A stretch of DNA of 64,000 nucleotides from Seramator thermalis (GCF_004138125.1 NZ_RXHS01000001.1:405303-469302); one strand, 5' to 3'; counted from the stretch's first letter, positions 19,362 through 28,592 are shown. Numbers and translations: made by a program. The notes: generated by a model from the letters alone, not told the origin.

Positions 19362-20243
19362 TCATTTAACGTCAAGACATATTTTCCCCTTTCTCGTTTG
19401 TCGATTTGAGCGGCTGACAGGAAGATATTCAGGATAAGCACAGCTGATCGTACGGGCGGTAGGTGTAAAGTCGGAGCTTCCATTGTCAACTCGTCTGATC
19501 CATTTGCCGGCAACACGGATGAATTTGAAAATAAACCGTTTTATTCTTGAGGTTGAAGGAATATCTTCGAATACCGCCGATACCTTTTCGATAAAGTAGT
19601 TGTAAAAGTTTTTCATCATGGCCGACATAATCAAAAATACGGTATTGCTCTTCATCTCTGATGTCGGAAGACGTCCCCAACCGAAGTCGGTGTTTTGGTA
19701 TCGAACAGCTCCTCGCTTGATCCACGCATATTGCAGTATTCGATGACCTGCTTTTCATCCGATTCATGATCATTGGTTAAGATGGAGCGATAAATCATGT
19801 TGCCTCCCGTAAACAGATTCATTTGGGCATCATCCGATTTTTCCCGCATAACCACCAATCGATAATTGCGCTCTTCAAAAAACCGTTTAAAGGGAATGGA
19901 TGCTACTTCGTATGTCTTGTAGTTGATCTCTGCTTTTTCCCATTCGCTTATTCGGCTTATCTGTTCCGTCATGCTTTCCGATGTCGATCGTAAATGTTCG
20001 TGAACGTCTTCTGCCACTTCACCGCCACAAAAAAACACCTCCAACCATGTCCTGAACAGTTCTCCGTGACCGTATCCCGAAGCATTCCTTTGCCCCGGGT
20101 GTTCGTCTATGAGTTGCAATAAACCGCAGTTGTCAAATTCTTCGTGAACAAAAGAAATTCCTGCAAATGAACTCACGGATTGCGAAACTTTTTGTTATTT
20201 CATCTTCTGTAAGATTTACTTTGTTTTTTGTTTTTCACTCATA
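19362..20243 (-). pseudogene. IS1380-family transposase remnant, internally deleted and frameshifted
   Basis: Reading the minus strand from 20243, a short N-terminal piece (MSEKQKTK, then a stop and frame change) leads into FAGISFVHEEFDNCGLLQLI and VFFCGGEVAEDVHEHLR, the N-terminal domain of IS1380/IS4-like DDE transposases. It then jumps directly to SMTEQISRISEWEKAEINYK and the C-terminal region, so about 200 residues including the first catalytic Asp residues are missing. Past 19655 the rest (KNFYNYFIEKVSAVFEDIP, RIKRFIFKFIRVAGKW) is in another frame. The element cannot encode an active enzyme. Clear terminal inverted repeats were not found. Confidence 0.88.
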
Positions 20244-20268
20244 AAAATAGGTGAAATCTTACACTTGG

Positions 20269-20307
20269 CAAAGCGTTTGGTAATTTGTTTTTTATCAACG
20301 CTTTGCT
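20269..20307. repeat. 10-bp inverted repeat (GCAAAGCGTT) upstream of the methyltransferase
   Basis: GCAAAGCGTT at 20269-20278 and AACGCTTTGC at 20298-20307 are perfect complements around a 19-base AT-rich loop. TCTTTTAAATTT follows on the plus strand, so this could be a terminator or an end of the insertion-sequence remnant. Confidence 0.5.
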
Positions 20308-20369
20308 CTTTTAAATTTAAAATTTGGTTGCGGAATTAAGGGAATATAGATATTTTCAATCAAAAAAGT

Positions 20370-20377
20370 TACCTTTG
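20370..20377 (+). promoter_or_regulatory. -7 box (TACCTTTG) of the broken methyltransferase
   Basis: An exact TAnnTTTG element 21 bases before the ATG at 20398. No clear -33 TTTG. Confidence 0.5.
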
Positions 20378-20397
20378 TGTCGTAAAAACGAGAACTG

Positions 20398-21167
20398 ATG
20401 TTCTCTATAGAGAATTATGAATCTAAATTACTGGATACGAATAATATGAACGATCTTGAAAAGTATTTTTATAACAATAATGATAAATTGATCGATAAAT
20501 GGCTACATTATTTCAATATCTATGATATATATTTTAACAAATACAAAAACAAAGAAGAAATAGTTATATTGGAAATTGGTGTGTTTCAAGGCGGAAGTCT
20601 ACAAATGTGGAAAAGTTATTTTGGGCCTAATGCTAAAATTTATGGGATAGATATCAATCCTAATTGTAAAAGTTTTGAAGAAAAAAATATAGAAATATTC
20701 ATAGAATCACAATCCGACAGAGCATTTCTGCGTAAAATCAAACAAGAAATACCTAAAGTTGACATTCTAATAGACGACGGAGGACATAAAATGAATCAAC
20801 AAATTATTGCTTTTGAGAGTTGTTTGATCATGTCAAAGAAGATGGTATTTATTTATGTGAAGATACCCACTCATCCTATCAAATAATGTATGGCGGTGGT
20901 CATAAAAGATACGGGACATTTATTGAATATTCAAAAAATTTTATCGACTATATTAATGCTTATTTTTCAGAACAATCATCACTAAAAGTCAACAAGTATA
21001 CCAAAAGCATTAAGGCAATACACTTTTACGATAGTATTGTAGTTTTTGAAAAAGGAAAAAGAGATAAACCACAAAGATTGACAACAGGAAAGGCTACAGT
21101 CCAAAATTATTATCTTGAACCAACAGGTTTAAAAAAAGTCAGATGGATTGTTAAAAAAATGTATTAG
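20398..21167 (+). pseudogene. Class I SAM-dependent methyltransferase, frameshifted
   Basis: The first frame carries a Rossmann methyltransferase core. Motif I is ILEIGVFQGGSLQMW, with acidic residues in YGIDINPN, followed by DILIDDGGHKMNQQIIAFE. The normal continuation, LFDHVKEDGIYLCEDTH to the end at 21167, lies in another frame. A duplicated AG in GAGAG near 20815-20819 explains the shift. The protein resembles the macrocin/mycinamicin-type O-methyltransferases and cephalosporin-hydroxylase-like enzymes found in sugar-modification loci. It is clearly more AT-rich than its neighbours and lies between two insertion-sequence remnants, which suggests horizontal transfer. A sequencing error is the alternative explanation for the shift. 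Confidence 0.75.
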
Positions 21168-21349
21168 TGACGATTAACAAGGGATTGCGATTTTTTAGAA
21201 TTAAAAATTTTTTTTGATATGAATTGTAACATATCAATAGAAACGATACATTTTGATTTTGTAAAGTTGTTGAGATTCTTTATTTTTTGGGCATGAAAGA
21301 TAAAGAGCGAAACATAAAAGCACGCTAAAAATGGCTACATATCTACATC

Positions 21350-21765
21350 TACAAAGAGATGGGGTCAGTAACTAAAGCATCTATAAAGTGCGGTATCTCC
21401 CGATCTACACTTTACAGATGGATTGATAGGTCAAGATCGGACGTAGATTCAAAACTGTCAGATAAGTCGAAACGTCCTAAAATCCTCACCAACCTTAAGG
21501 TCTCAGACGAAATAGAAACTCTTATCCTTGATATTAGGAGAAGACACAACTGGGGAGCACAACGTATCTCAACATTTTTATTATGAAAGAACGATATTCA
21601 TCTGTCAACAATGACTATATGGAGAGTGTTGAAAAAAACATCATGTTAAACCAGTCGTTAAACGGCGTAAGAAAAGTGATTATAAACTCTACAACAAAGA
21701 GATTCCTGGCGATAGAGTGCAGCTGGATGTAACAAAACTCGCTCCTAAAGCTTATCTGTTATGTA
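21350..21765 (+). pseudogene. IS481-type transposase remnant
   Basis: An N-terminal helix-turn-helix (VTKASIKCGISRSTLYRWID) runs in one frame to 21586, ending HNWGAQRISTFLL. After frame changes the sequence continues as TMTIWRVLKKHHVKPVVKRR and then PGDRVQLDVTKLAPKAY, which contains the first catalytic Asp of the rve/integrase core. The remainder of the catalytic domain is missing after about 21765. Several frameshifts and the lost C-terminus make it inactive. Confidence 0.8.
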
Positions 21766-21801
21766 TCATAAGATCGTTTACACTTCTAAGCGAGGAAAGT
21801 G

Positions 21802-21914
21802 TATCAGGAGTTCGTTTACATTCTAATCAAGGGAATGTATCACGGTTCGTTGACACAACCCCATGGGGTTGGCCGACTTGTTAGGACAGTCAAAATATCA
21901 GGAGTTCATTTACA
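21802..21914 (+). repeat. Two 19-bp direct repeats, probable insertion-sequence end debris
   Basis: TATCAGGAGTTCGTTTACA (21802-21820) recurs with one change as TATCAGGAGTTCATTTACA (21896-21914), 94 bases later. A shorter related phrase, AAGATCGTTTACA, lies just upstream. They follow the IS481-type remnant and look like the terminal inverted-repeat sequence of such elements left behind by nested insertions. Confidence 0.55.
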
Positions 21915-21920
21915 CGTTGT

Positions 21921-22247
21921 TTATTTTGGAAGAAACATCGGGAAAGGGAAAATATGATAAACGATGTTGTTTCTCGAGACCGTTAAAACATACTTTTCGA
22001 TGACGATTCGTGCGATTACGTATGAATATTTCAATTTTTCATCAACACTAAAAACCGAATCGAGAATACGCAATTTACAGTCGCTGCGAATGAACCGTAT
22101 AAAAATCAGAGAGCCTTCTTCAATAAGGATCTTGGCATTCATATCCCATTCCGCAGATAGTCTGAATTGTTTTTCTAAAGGCTCGATGGCTTGCTCCGGC
22201 GTTTTAACCGATATAAGGGATGTATTTTCAAAAATTTTATTGTACAT
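21921..22247 (-). pseudogene. C-terminal fragment of an integrase-core transposase
   Basis: A minus-strand frame contains KTPEQAIEPLEKQFRL, then GSLIFIRFIRSDCKLRILD and YSYVIARIVIEKYVLTV. This resembles the small beta-rich C-terminal domain of rve-type Bacteroidota transposases. No catalytic part is present and it is opposite in strand to the IS481-type remnant, so it stems from a separate or inverted element. The open frame extends up to 22274 but the upstream residues overlap the promoter of the next gene. It could instead be a hypothetical gene; I think a fragment more likely. Confidence 0.45.
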
Positions 22248-22258
22248 TTGTGTACAAT
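22239..22258 (+). promoter_or_regulatory. Operator-like palindrome over the -7 box of the carboxynorspermidine dehydrogenase gene
   Basis: TACATTTG (22243-22250) matches the Bacteroidota -7 element, 43 bases before the ATG at 22294. It is embedded in a perfect inverted repeat ATTGTACA-TTTG-TGTACAAT. A repressor bound there would block the promoter; no regulator gene is adjacent. Confidence 0.55.
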
Positions 22259-22293
22259 AATTTTCAAAATTCAAACCTAAATATCAGTCATAG

Positions 22294-23496
22294 ATGGGAA
22301 AAGTATTAATTATTGGCGCAGGCGGTGTAGGAACGGTAGTAGCCAACAAAGTGGCTCAAAATCATGACGTTTTCACCGAAATTATGTTGGCAAGCCGTAC
22401 AAAAAGCAAATGCGATGACATAGCCGAAGATGTGAAACGTCGTACCGGCGTGACGATTAAGACATCGCAGGTAGATGCCGACAATGTATCCGAATTGGTA
22501 AAGCTTTTCGATACGTACAAACCCGATATCGTGATCAACGTAGCACTACCATATCAGGATCTAACCATCATGGATGCCTGTCTGGAATGTGGCGTGAACT
22601 ATCTGGACACGGCAAACTACGAACCGCGCGACGAAGCACATTTCGAATATAGTTGGCAATGGGCCTACAAAGATAAATTCGAAAAAGCCGGTCTAACTGC
22701 CATTCTCGGATGCGGATTCGACCCGGGCGTTACAAGCGTTTTCACGGCGTATGCGGCAAAACATCATTTTGATGAAATTCATTATCTCGATATCGTGGAC
22801 TGCAATGCCGGCGATCATGGCAAAGCATTTGCCACAAATTTCAATCCCGAAATCAATATCCGCGAAGTAACCCAAAAAGGAAAATATTGGGAAAACGGAA
22901 AATGGATCGAAACCGAACCGCACGAAATTCATAAACCACTTACGTATCCCGAAATCGGACCAAAAGAATCATACGTGATTTATCACGAAGAGCTCGAATC
23001 GCTGGTAAAAAATTTTCCCACGATCAAGCGTGCCCGCTTTTGGATGACTTTTGGTGAGGAATATCTCACGCATCTGCGTGTGATTCAGGATATCGGAATG
23101 GCGCGTATCGACGAAGTGGAATTCAACGGACAAAAAATTGTTCCCATTCAGTTTCTGAAAGCCGTTCTTCCCGATCCGGGAAAACTGGGTGAAAACTACA
23201 AGGGACAAACCTCAATCGGCTGCAGAATAAAAGGTATAAAAGATGGTAAAGAACGCACCTATTATATTTACAACAACTGCAGTCACGAAGCCGCATATCG
23301 GGAAACCGGAGCTCAGGGAGTAAGTTACACGACAGGCGTGCCCGCAACGATCGGAGCAATGATGTTTATGCAGGGACTGTGGAAGAAACCCGGCGTACAC
23401 AACGTAGAGGAATTTGATCCCGATCCGTTTATGGATCAACTCAATAAGCAAGGGCTTCCTTGGCACGAACTTTTCGATATCGATTTGGAAGTATAG
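22294..23496 (+). CDS. Carboxynorspermidine dehydrogenase (saccharopine dehydrogenase family)
   Basis: A 400-residue enzyme with an N-terminal NADP Rossmann motif (VLIIGAGGVGTVVANKVA) and the family stretch TAILGCGFDPGVTSVFTAY. The length and the GVPATIGAMMFMQGLWKKPG segment fit carboxynorspermidine synthase/dehydrogenase. That enzyme condenses aspartate semialdehyde with a diamine to make carboxy(nor)spermidine, the route to spermidine used by many gut Bacteroidota. The decarboxylase partner (NspC) is not in the window. Single-gene unit with its own palindrome-covered promoter and a strong terminator. A saccharopine dehydrogenase role is the alternative. Confidence 0.85.
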   Translation: MGKVLIIGAGGVGTVVANKVAQNHDVFTEIMLASRTKSKCDDIAEDVKRRTGVTIKTSQVDADNVSELVKLFDTYKPDIVINVALPYQDLTIMDACLECGVNYLDTANYEPRDEAHFEYSWQWAYKDKFEKAGLTAILGCGFDPGVTSVFTAYAAKHHFDEIHYLDIVDCNAGDHGKAFATNFNPEINIREVTQKGKYWENGKWIETEPHEIHKPLTYPEIGPKESYVIYHEELESLVKNFPTIKRARFWMTFGEEYLTHLRVIQDIGMARIDEVEFNGQKIVPIQFLKAVLPDPGKLGENYKGQTSIGCRIKGIKDGKERTYYIYNNCSHEAAYRETGAQGVSYTTGVPATIGAMMFMQGLWKKPGVHNVEEFDPDPFMDQLNKQGLPWHELFDIDLEV

Positions 23497-23521
23497 CAAA
23501 CTCGCTCATACAAAAAGTCTT

Positions 23522-23556
23522 GCCCGAACTTGCAACCGCAAATTCGGGCTTTTTTT
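23522..23556 (+). terminator. Terminator after the carboxynorspermidine dehydrogenase gene
   Basis: GCCCGAACTTGC-aacc-GCAAATTCGGGC followed by eight Ts: a textbook intrinsic terminator 25 bases past the stop, with one mismatched pair. Confidence 0.93.
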
Positions 23557-23666
23557 CACACAAGCTCAAAACATTTCGTTATATCGATTTGATCGGAAAA
23601 TGAAATGATTGTGCCGGAACAACAAAAATTTATTGAACGAACTTCAAAATTTGGAGCAAATTTCCG

Positions 23667-23674
23667 TATTTTTG
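23667..23674 (+). promoter_or_regulatory. -7 box (TATTTTTG) of the pyrBI operon
   Basis: Matches TAnnTTTG, 32 bases upstream of the pyrB ATG. The -33 element is not clear. No attenuator or PyrR-type leader is evident. Confidence 0.5.
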
Positions 23675-23705
23675 CCGATATAAACATCTATACTTCAATT
23701 CGCCA

Positions 23706-24626
23706 ATGAAGCCCAAAAGTTTAGTAGATATCAACGATTACAACAAGGATGATATTGTGCGTATTCTTGAGAGTGCCGCTCGCTTCAAAGCCAATCCCAA
23801 CAGCGATTTGTTGCAAGGGAAAGTGTGCGCCACGCTTTTTTTCGAACCATCCACGCGCACGCGCCTGAGTTTCGAAACGGCCATCAATCGACTTCGCGGC
23901 AGAGTCATCGGATTTTCGGACGCAGGCACTACAAGCTCCACCAAAGGAGAATCACTCAAAGACACCATCATGATGGTGAGCAACTATGCCGACCTCATCA
24001 TCATGCGACACTATCTGGAAGGTTCGGCACGCTATGCATCCGAAATTTCTCCGGTACCCATTATCAATGCCGGCGATGGTTCAAACCAGCATCCTACGCA
24101 AACACTGCTCGATTTGTTCACCATTTACGAAACTCAGGGTACACTCGAAAATCTGACGATTACCATCGTAGGAGATTTGAAATATGGACGAGCCGTGCAC
24201 TCACTCATTCAAGGAATTTCGCATTTTCATCCGACATTCAATTTTGTGGCTCCCGAAGAATTACATATTCCCGACAAATACAAAATCTTTTGCGACAGCA
24301 AACAGATTCGATACAGAGAATTTGTGGATTTTGCTCCCGAATCCATCGAAACAGCCGATATTCTGTATATGACACGCGTTCAAAAAGAGCGCTTTACGGA
24401 CTTGATGGAATATGAAAAAGTGAAAAACGCATATGTTCTCAACAACGAGATGCTCAACAATTCGAAAAGCAATCTTCGTGTGCTTCATCCACTTCCTCGC
24501 GTGAAAGAAATCGATCAGGATGTGGACGACAATCCGAAAGCCTATTATTTTCAACAAGCAAAAAATGGCATATATGCACGACAAGCCGTAATTTGCGATT
24601 TGCTGAACATGGAATATCACGAATAA
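23706..24626 (+). CDS. pyrB: Aspartate carbamoyltransferase catalytic chain
   Basis: The 306-residue catalytic subunit that joins carbamoyl phosphate and aspartate, the committed step of pyrimidine synthesis. The carbamoyl-phosphate loop [13 protein letters not shown] (about residues 48-60) and [12 protein letters not shown] are intact, and the C-terminal domain ends with [16 protein letters not shown], the aspartate-loop region. It lies 74 bases upstream of pyrI, its regulatory partner, so the enzyme is expected to be the allosteric dodecamer of E. coli type. First gene of a unit that appears to run to the rhodanese gene at 28922. Confidence 0.97.
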   Translation: MKPKSLVDINDYNKDDIVRILESAARFKANPNSDLLQGKVCATLFFEPSTRTRLSFETAINRLRGRVIGFSDAGTTSSTKGESLKDTIMMVSNYADLIIMRHYLEGSARYASEISPVPIINAGDGSNQHPTQTLLDLFTIYETQGTLENLTITIVGDLKYGRAVHSLIQGISHFHPTFNFVAPEELHIPDKYKIFCDSKQIRYREFVDFAPESIETADILYMTRVQKERFTDLMEYEKVKNAYVLNNEMLNNSKSNLRVLHPLPRVKEIDQDVDDNPKAYYFQQAKNGIYARQAVICDLLNMEYHE

Positions 24627-24700
24627 CGATTTTGCATTTTTTCGAGATTGGGTTTCCCCTATTCCGAAGAGATTTAAAGAGATTTAAACAAAAATGAGAT

Positions 24701-25153
24701 ATGAGAAAAGAATTGCAAGTTGCCGCACTCGAAAACGGCACCGCCATCGACCATATTCCCACCGAGGAACTGTTTAAAGTTGTTTCGCTGCTGCAATTGC
24801 AGAAAATCGATCATCGCATCACTATCGGCAACAACCTGCGAAGCCGCAAAATGGGGAAAAAAGGCATCATCAAGATTGCCGATAAATTCTTTCGTGAAGA
24901 CGAAATCAATCGTATCGCTCTGATCGCCCCCAGTGTAAGCCTCAATATCATCAAGGATTACGAAGTTGTCGAAAAAAAAGAGATTACGCTTCCCGACGAA
25001 ATCGTAGAAATTGTGAAATGCAACAATCCAAAGTGCATCACCAACAACGAACCGATGAAAACACGATTTCACGTCATCGACAAGGAAAAAGTGATTTTGC
25101 AATGCCATTATTGTGAATTGAAGATTAACAAGGATGAAATCGAATTGAAATAA
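24701..25153 (+). CDS. pyrI: Aspartate carbamoyltransferase regulatory chain
   Basis: The 150-residue regulatory subunit. An N-terminal nucleotide-binding domain ([20 protein letters not shown]) is followed by a C-terminal zinc domain with the four Cys ligands in CNNPKC and CHYC, the latter about 30 residues on. It confers feedback by CTP/ATP and holds the catalytic trimers together. The flavin reductase gene follows closely. Confidence 0.97.
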   Translation: MRKELQVAALENGTAIDHIPTEELFKVVSLLQLQKIDHRITIGNNLRSRKMGKKGIIKIADKFFREDEINRIALIAPSVSLNIIKDYEVVEKKEITLPDEIVEIVKCNNPKCITNNEPMKTRFHVIDKEKVILQCHYCELKINKDEIELK

Positions 25154-25192
25154 TTGCGAGACGAAATATTTGGAAAATCCCTTAGAAAAAAA

Positions 25193-25765
25193 ATGAAACA
25201 GGACTGGAAACCCGGCACTATGATATATCCATTGCCGGCCGTAATGATCAGTTGCGGCAGCAAACCCGAAGAATACAATATCCTCACTGTAAGTTGGGTT
25301 GGAACGATTTGTTCGAATCCGCCCATGTGCTACATTTCGGTGCGCCCTGAGCGACATTCTTATGAAATCATCAAACGCAATATGGAATTCGTGATCAATC
25401 TGACCACCGAGAAATTGGCTTACGCGACCGATTGGTGTGGGGTACGTTCCGGCAAAAACTTCAACAAATTTCAGGAAATGAAACTTACGCCCGGCAAAGC
25501 ATCCATGATTGAAGCGCCCATCATCGAAGAATCGCCGTTAAATATCGAATGTCGTGTGAAAGAAATTATTTCACTCGGCTCGCATGATATGTTCATAGCC
25601 GAAGTGCTAAATGTGAAAGCCGACGAACAATTTATGGACGCCGAAACGGGAAAATTCGATCTCCAACAGGCCGGTTTACTTGCCTACGTACATGGCAATT
25701 ACTACGGATTGGGTAAATCAATCGGAAAATTTGGTTGGAGTGTGCAAAAAAAGAAAAAATCATAA
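25193..25765 (+). CDS. Flavin reductase family protein (FMN-binding split barrel)
   Basis: A 190-residue protein from the ATG giving MKQDWKPGTMIYPLPAVMIS; a TTG 13 codons earlier is in frame but adds unconserved residues. The split-barrel FMN fold is supported by the NILTVSWVGTICSNPPMCYI and RHSYEIIKRNMEFVINLTTE segments. Such proteins use NAD(P)H to reduce flavins or act as flavoredoxins in electron transfer to thiosulfate or sulfite. Its partner is not obvious; it sits between pyrI and a methionine-pathway gene, so genome neighbours do not fix the role. Confidence 0.85.
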   Translation: MKQDWKPGTMIYPLPAVMISCGSKPEEYNILTVSWVGTICSNPPMCYISVRPERHSYEIIKRNMEFVINLTTEKLAYATDWCGVRSGKNFNKFQEMKLTPGKASMIEAPIIEESPLNIECRVKEIISLGSHDMFIAEVLNVKADEQFMDAETGKFDLQQAGLLAYVHGNYYGLGKSIGKFGWSVQKKKKS

Positions 25766-25829
25766 AAAACTCTTCTTTCCGTTTTTATCCATAAAAATAA
25801 TTTGAATTACTCACCCGAAAGAATAAACT

Positions 25830-26765
25830 ATGCCTCTAAAATTACCCGATAACCTGCCCGCTATTGAGATTCTGAAAAACGAACATATTTTCGTGATGAA
25901 CGATCTGCGTGCATCCATGCAGGACATTCGTCCATTGAAAATACTTATTCTCAACCTAATGCCCTTGAAGATTACCACCGAAACCGATTTGATTCGGTTG
26001 CTGTCGAATTCACCCTTACAGGTTGAAATCGAGTTTCTGGCACTATCTTCGCATTCACCAAAAAATACGCCCATCGAACACCTGATTCAGTTTTATATAA
26101 AATTCTCGAAAATCAAAAATTCGTTTTACGACGGAATGATTATTACAGGAGCTCCCGTCGAGCTGCTTCCATTCAGCGAAGTGAAATATTGGGACGAACT
26201 CACGCGTATTTTTGATTGGGCACGTACGCACGTTACCTCCACATTTTATATCTGCTGGGCAGCACAGGCGGCAATGCACCATTTCTACGGAATAGAAAAA
26301 TACCCGCTCGAAAAAAAATTATTCGGCGTTTTTCGACATACGATCAACGATCCCGCATATCCTCTGTTTCGAGGCTTCGACGACGAATTTTATGCGCCCC
26401 ATAGCCGCCACACAACGGTGAATGCCGACGAAATCCGTCAATGTCCCGATCTGAAGATTCTTTCGGAATCGGACGAAGCAGGTGTTTATATTGTTTCGTC
26501 GAGAGGCGGCCGGGAATTCTACGTTACCGGCCATTCCGAGTATTCGCCGCTAACGCTGCACAACGAATATGTTCGTGATTTGAAAAAAGGACTTACTTCG
26601 GTGGAATTGCCAAAAAATTATTACCGTAACGACGATCCTCAACAACCTCCGCTGGTGCGTTGGCGATCGCATGCCAATCTACTGTATATCAATTGGCTCA
26701 ACTATTTCGTTTATCAGGCAACACCATTCAATTTGAGCGAAATACAACAATTGGGAGATTTGTAA
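25830..26765 (+). CDS. metA: MetA-family homoserine O-acyltransferase, predicted acetyl-CoA specific
   Basis: A 311-residue enzyme activating homoserine for methionine synthesis. The catalytic Cys is C142 in FYICWAAQAAMHH, with H235 and E237 in TGHSEYSP, all at the standard positions. Residue 111 is Glu (GAPVELLPF). In the family, Glu111 (as in Bacillus cereus MetA) directs acetyl-CoA use while Gly111 (E. coli) directs succinyl-CoA use. The product is therefore predicted to be O-acetylhomoserine despite the usual succinyltransferase label. Its stop directly abuts the U32 gene. Confidence 0.93.
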   Translation: MPLKLPDNLPAIEILKNEHIFVMNDLRASMQDIRPLKILILNLMPLKITTETDLIRLLSNSPLQVEIEFLALSSHSPKNTPIEHLIQFYIKFSKIKNSFYDGMIITGAPVELLPFSEVKYWDELTRIFDWARTHVTSTFYICWAAQAAMHHFYGIEKYPLEKKLFGVFRHTINDPAYPLFRGFDDEFYAPHSRHTTVNADEIRQCPDLKILSESDEAGVYIVSSRGGREFYVTGHSEYSPLTLHNEYVRDLKKGLTSVELPKNYYRNDDPQQPPLVRWRSHANLLYINWLNYFVYQATPFNLSEIQQLGDL

Positions 26766-28586
26766 TTGAAAACCGTACGAAAAATTGAGTTATTGGCTCC
26801 GGCAAAGGATAAGCAAATCGGGAAAGAAGCGATTTTGCACGGAGCAGATGCAGTTTATATCGGGATCGAAGGATTCAGTGCCCGTTCGGCTGCCGGCAAT
26901 TCCATTGAAGATATCGCAGAATTAGCCGATTTTGCCCATATCTACAATGCTCGCGTTTATGTGGCAATGAATACCATCCTCTACGATAAGGAACTTTCGA
27001 ACGTCGAAAAGTTAATTCACAAAATTTATCGTGCAGGGGCTGACGCACTTATCGTGCAGGACATGGGCATTCTGCAACTCGATATTCCTCCTATCCCGCT
27101 TCATGCGAGCACTCAGACCGATAATCGAACGGTTGAAAAAGTCCGATTTCTGGAACAAGCCGGTTTTTCGCAAGTGGTGCTGGCTCGGGAACTTTCTTTC
27201 GGCGACATTGCCGAAATTGCTTCGCAGACGAGCGTTCCGCTCGAAGTTTTCGTTCACGGAGCGCTATGCGTCTCCTATAGCGGACAATGCTATCTGAGTC
27301 AGGCCATAACGGGCAGAAGTGCCAATCGGGGCGAGTGTGCACAACTCTGTCGGTTGCCTTACGATTTGGTGGATGCCAACGGACAGGTATTGCAAAAAAA
27401 CGCCCATTTACTTTCGCTGAAAGATTTGAATCAGTCGGATCATCTCGAAGCATTGCTCGATGCCGGCGTATCGTCGCTGAAAATCGAAGGTCGTCTCAAA
27501 GATGTTTCGTATGTGAAAAACGTTGTTTCGGCATATCGTCAGAAACTCGACGAGATTTTCAATCGAAGGCCTGAGTTTACCCGTGCTTCATCGGGCATCA
27601 GCAAAATTACATTCGCGCCCAATCTTTCCAAAAGCTTCAATCGCGGATTCACCGATTATTTTTCGTATGGTCGGCAGCACGATATTGTTTCGTCGGAATC
27701 ACCCAAATCTGTCGGCGAATATATCGGAACCATTAAATCTGTCAGGAGAAACTCGATGGTAATCAATACGAAACTATCGCTAGACAACGGCGACGGACTT
27801 TGCTTTATCGATCGTGACGGATTAACGGGCTTTCGCGTCAATCGCGCCGAAGGAAATACGATATTTCCCGCAGAAATGCCAAATGTGAACGTCGGAACAA
27901 AAATCTACAGAAATTACGATCACGAATTCGAAACGCAATTATCGAAAAAAACTGCCGATCGTAAGATCTCTGCAGTTATTACAATCAGCGAACAGCCATT
28001 CGGTTTTGCGCTCCAAATCAGAGATGAAGACGGCGTGAGCATTTGTCTTGCAGAACCTTTTGAAAAGAATCCCGCAAAAACGGAACAAACCGAAAATATA
28101 CGCTCGCAGCTCTCACGAACAGGAAATACGCCATTTGAAATTAAGTCGGTAAACATCGATTTCGATAGTCAATGGTTCATTCCCTCCTCGATATTGAGTG
28201 ACTGGCGCAAAAAACTCGTGGAAAAACTGCTTTCGGCACGAAGAATAAATTATCGGCGGGAGACAAAAAAACTACAGGCAACAACACATCCCTTTCCTAC
28301 AAAGGAACTTACCTACTTAGGCAATGTTTCTAACGAAAAAAGTCGATTGTTTTACAATGCCCACCATACGGAGATTCTGCAACCATCGTTCGAACAAGTT
28401 GCACAGAAAAATGTTGTACTCATGACAACCCGACACTGCATCAAATTTGCACTCGGATACTGTCCGAAAGAAACAGACCGAAAAAACGATTTCAAAGAGC
28501 CACTTTATCTTATGAATGGCAAATCAAAATTGAGACTTTCATTCGATTGCAAAGAATGCCTCATGCAAATCACTCAAAACGAATAA
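26766..28586 (+). CDS. Peptidase U32 family protein with C-terminal extension (RlhA-like)
   Basis: A 606-residue protein reading ELLAPAKDKQIGKEAILHGA at its start, with the U32 signature EVFVHGALCVSYSGQCYLS near residue 170 and a following Cys cluster (NRGECAQLCRLPY). The start appears to be a TTG that follows the metA stop without a gap; no ATG is in range. The long C-terminal half matches the DUF3656-containing class typified by E. coli RlhA, which hydroxylates a cytidine of 23S rRNA using prephenate and iron. The protease label is therefore probably wrong. A further pair of Cys (FDCKECLM) lies at the very end. Confidence 0.87.
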   Translation: MKTVRKIELLAPAKDKQIGKEAILHGADAVYIGIEGFSARSAAGNSIEDIAELADFAHIYNARVYVAMNTILYDKELSNVEKLIHKIYRAGADALIVQDMGILQLDIPPIPLHASTQTDNRTVEKVRFLEQAGFSQVVLARELSFGDIAEIASQTSVPLEVFVHGALCVSYSGQCYLSQAITGRSANRGECAQLCRLPYDLVDANGQVLQKNAHLLSLKDLNQSDHLEALLDAGVSSLKIEGRLKDVSYVKNVVSAYRQKLDEIFNRRPEFTRASSGISKITFAPNLSKSFNRGFTDYFSYGRQHDIVSSESPKSVGEYIGTIKSVRRNSMVINTKLSLDNGDGLCFIDRDGLTGFRVNRAEGNTIFPAEMPNVNVGTKIYRNYDHEFETQLSKKTADRKISAVITISEQPFGFALQIRDEDGVSICLAEPFEKNPAKTEQTENIRSQLSRTGNTPFEIKSVNIDFDSQWFIPSSILSDWRKKLVEKLLSARRINYRRETKKLQATTHPFPTKELTYLGNVSNEKSRLFYNAHHTEILQPSFEQVAQKNVVLMTTRHCIKFALGYCPKETDRKNDFKEPLYLMNGKSKLRLSFDCKECLMQITQNE

Positions 28587-28592
28587 ACCGAT

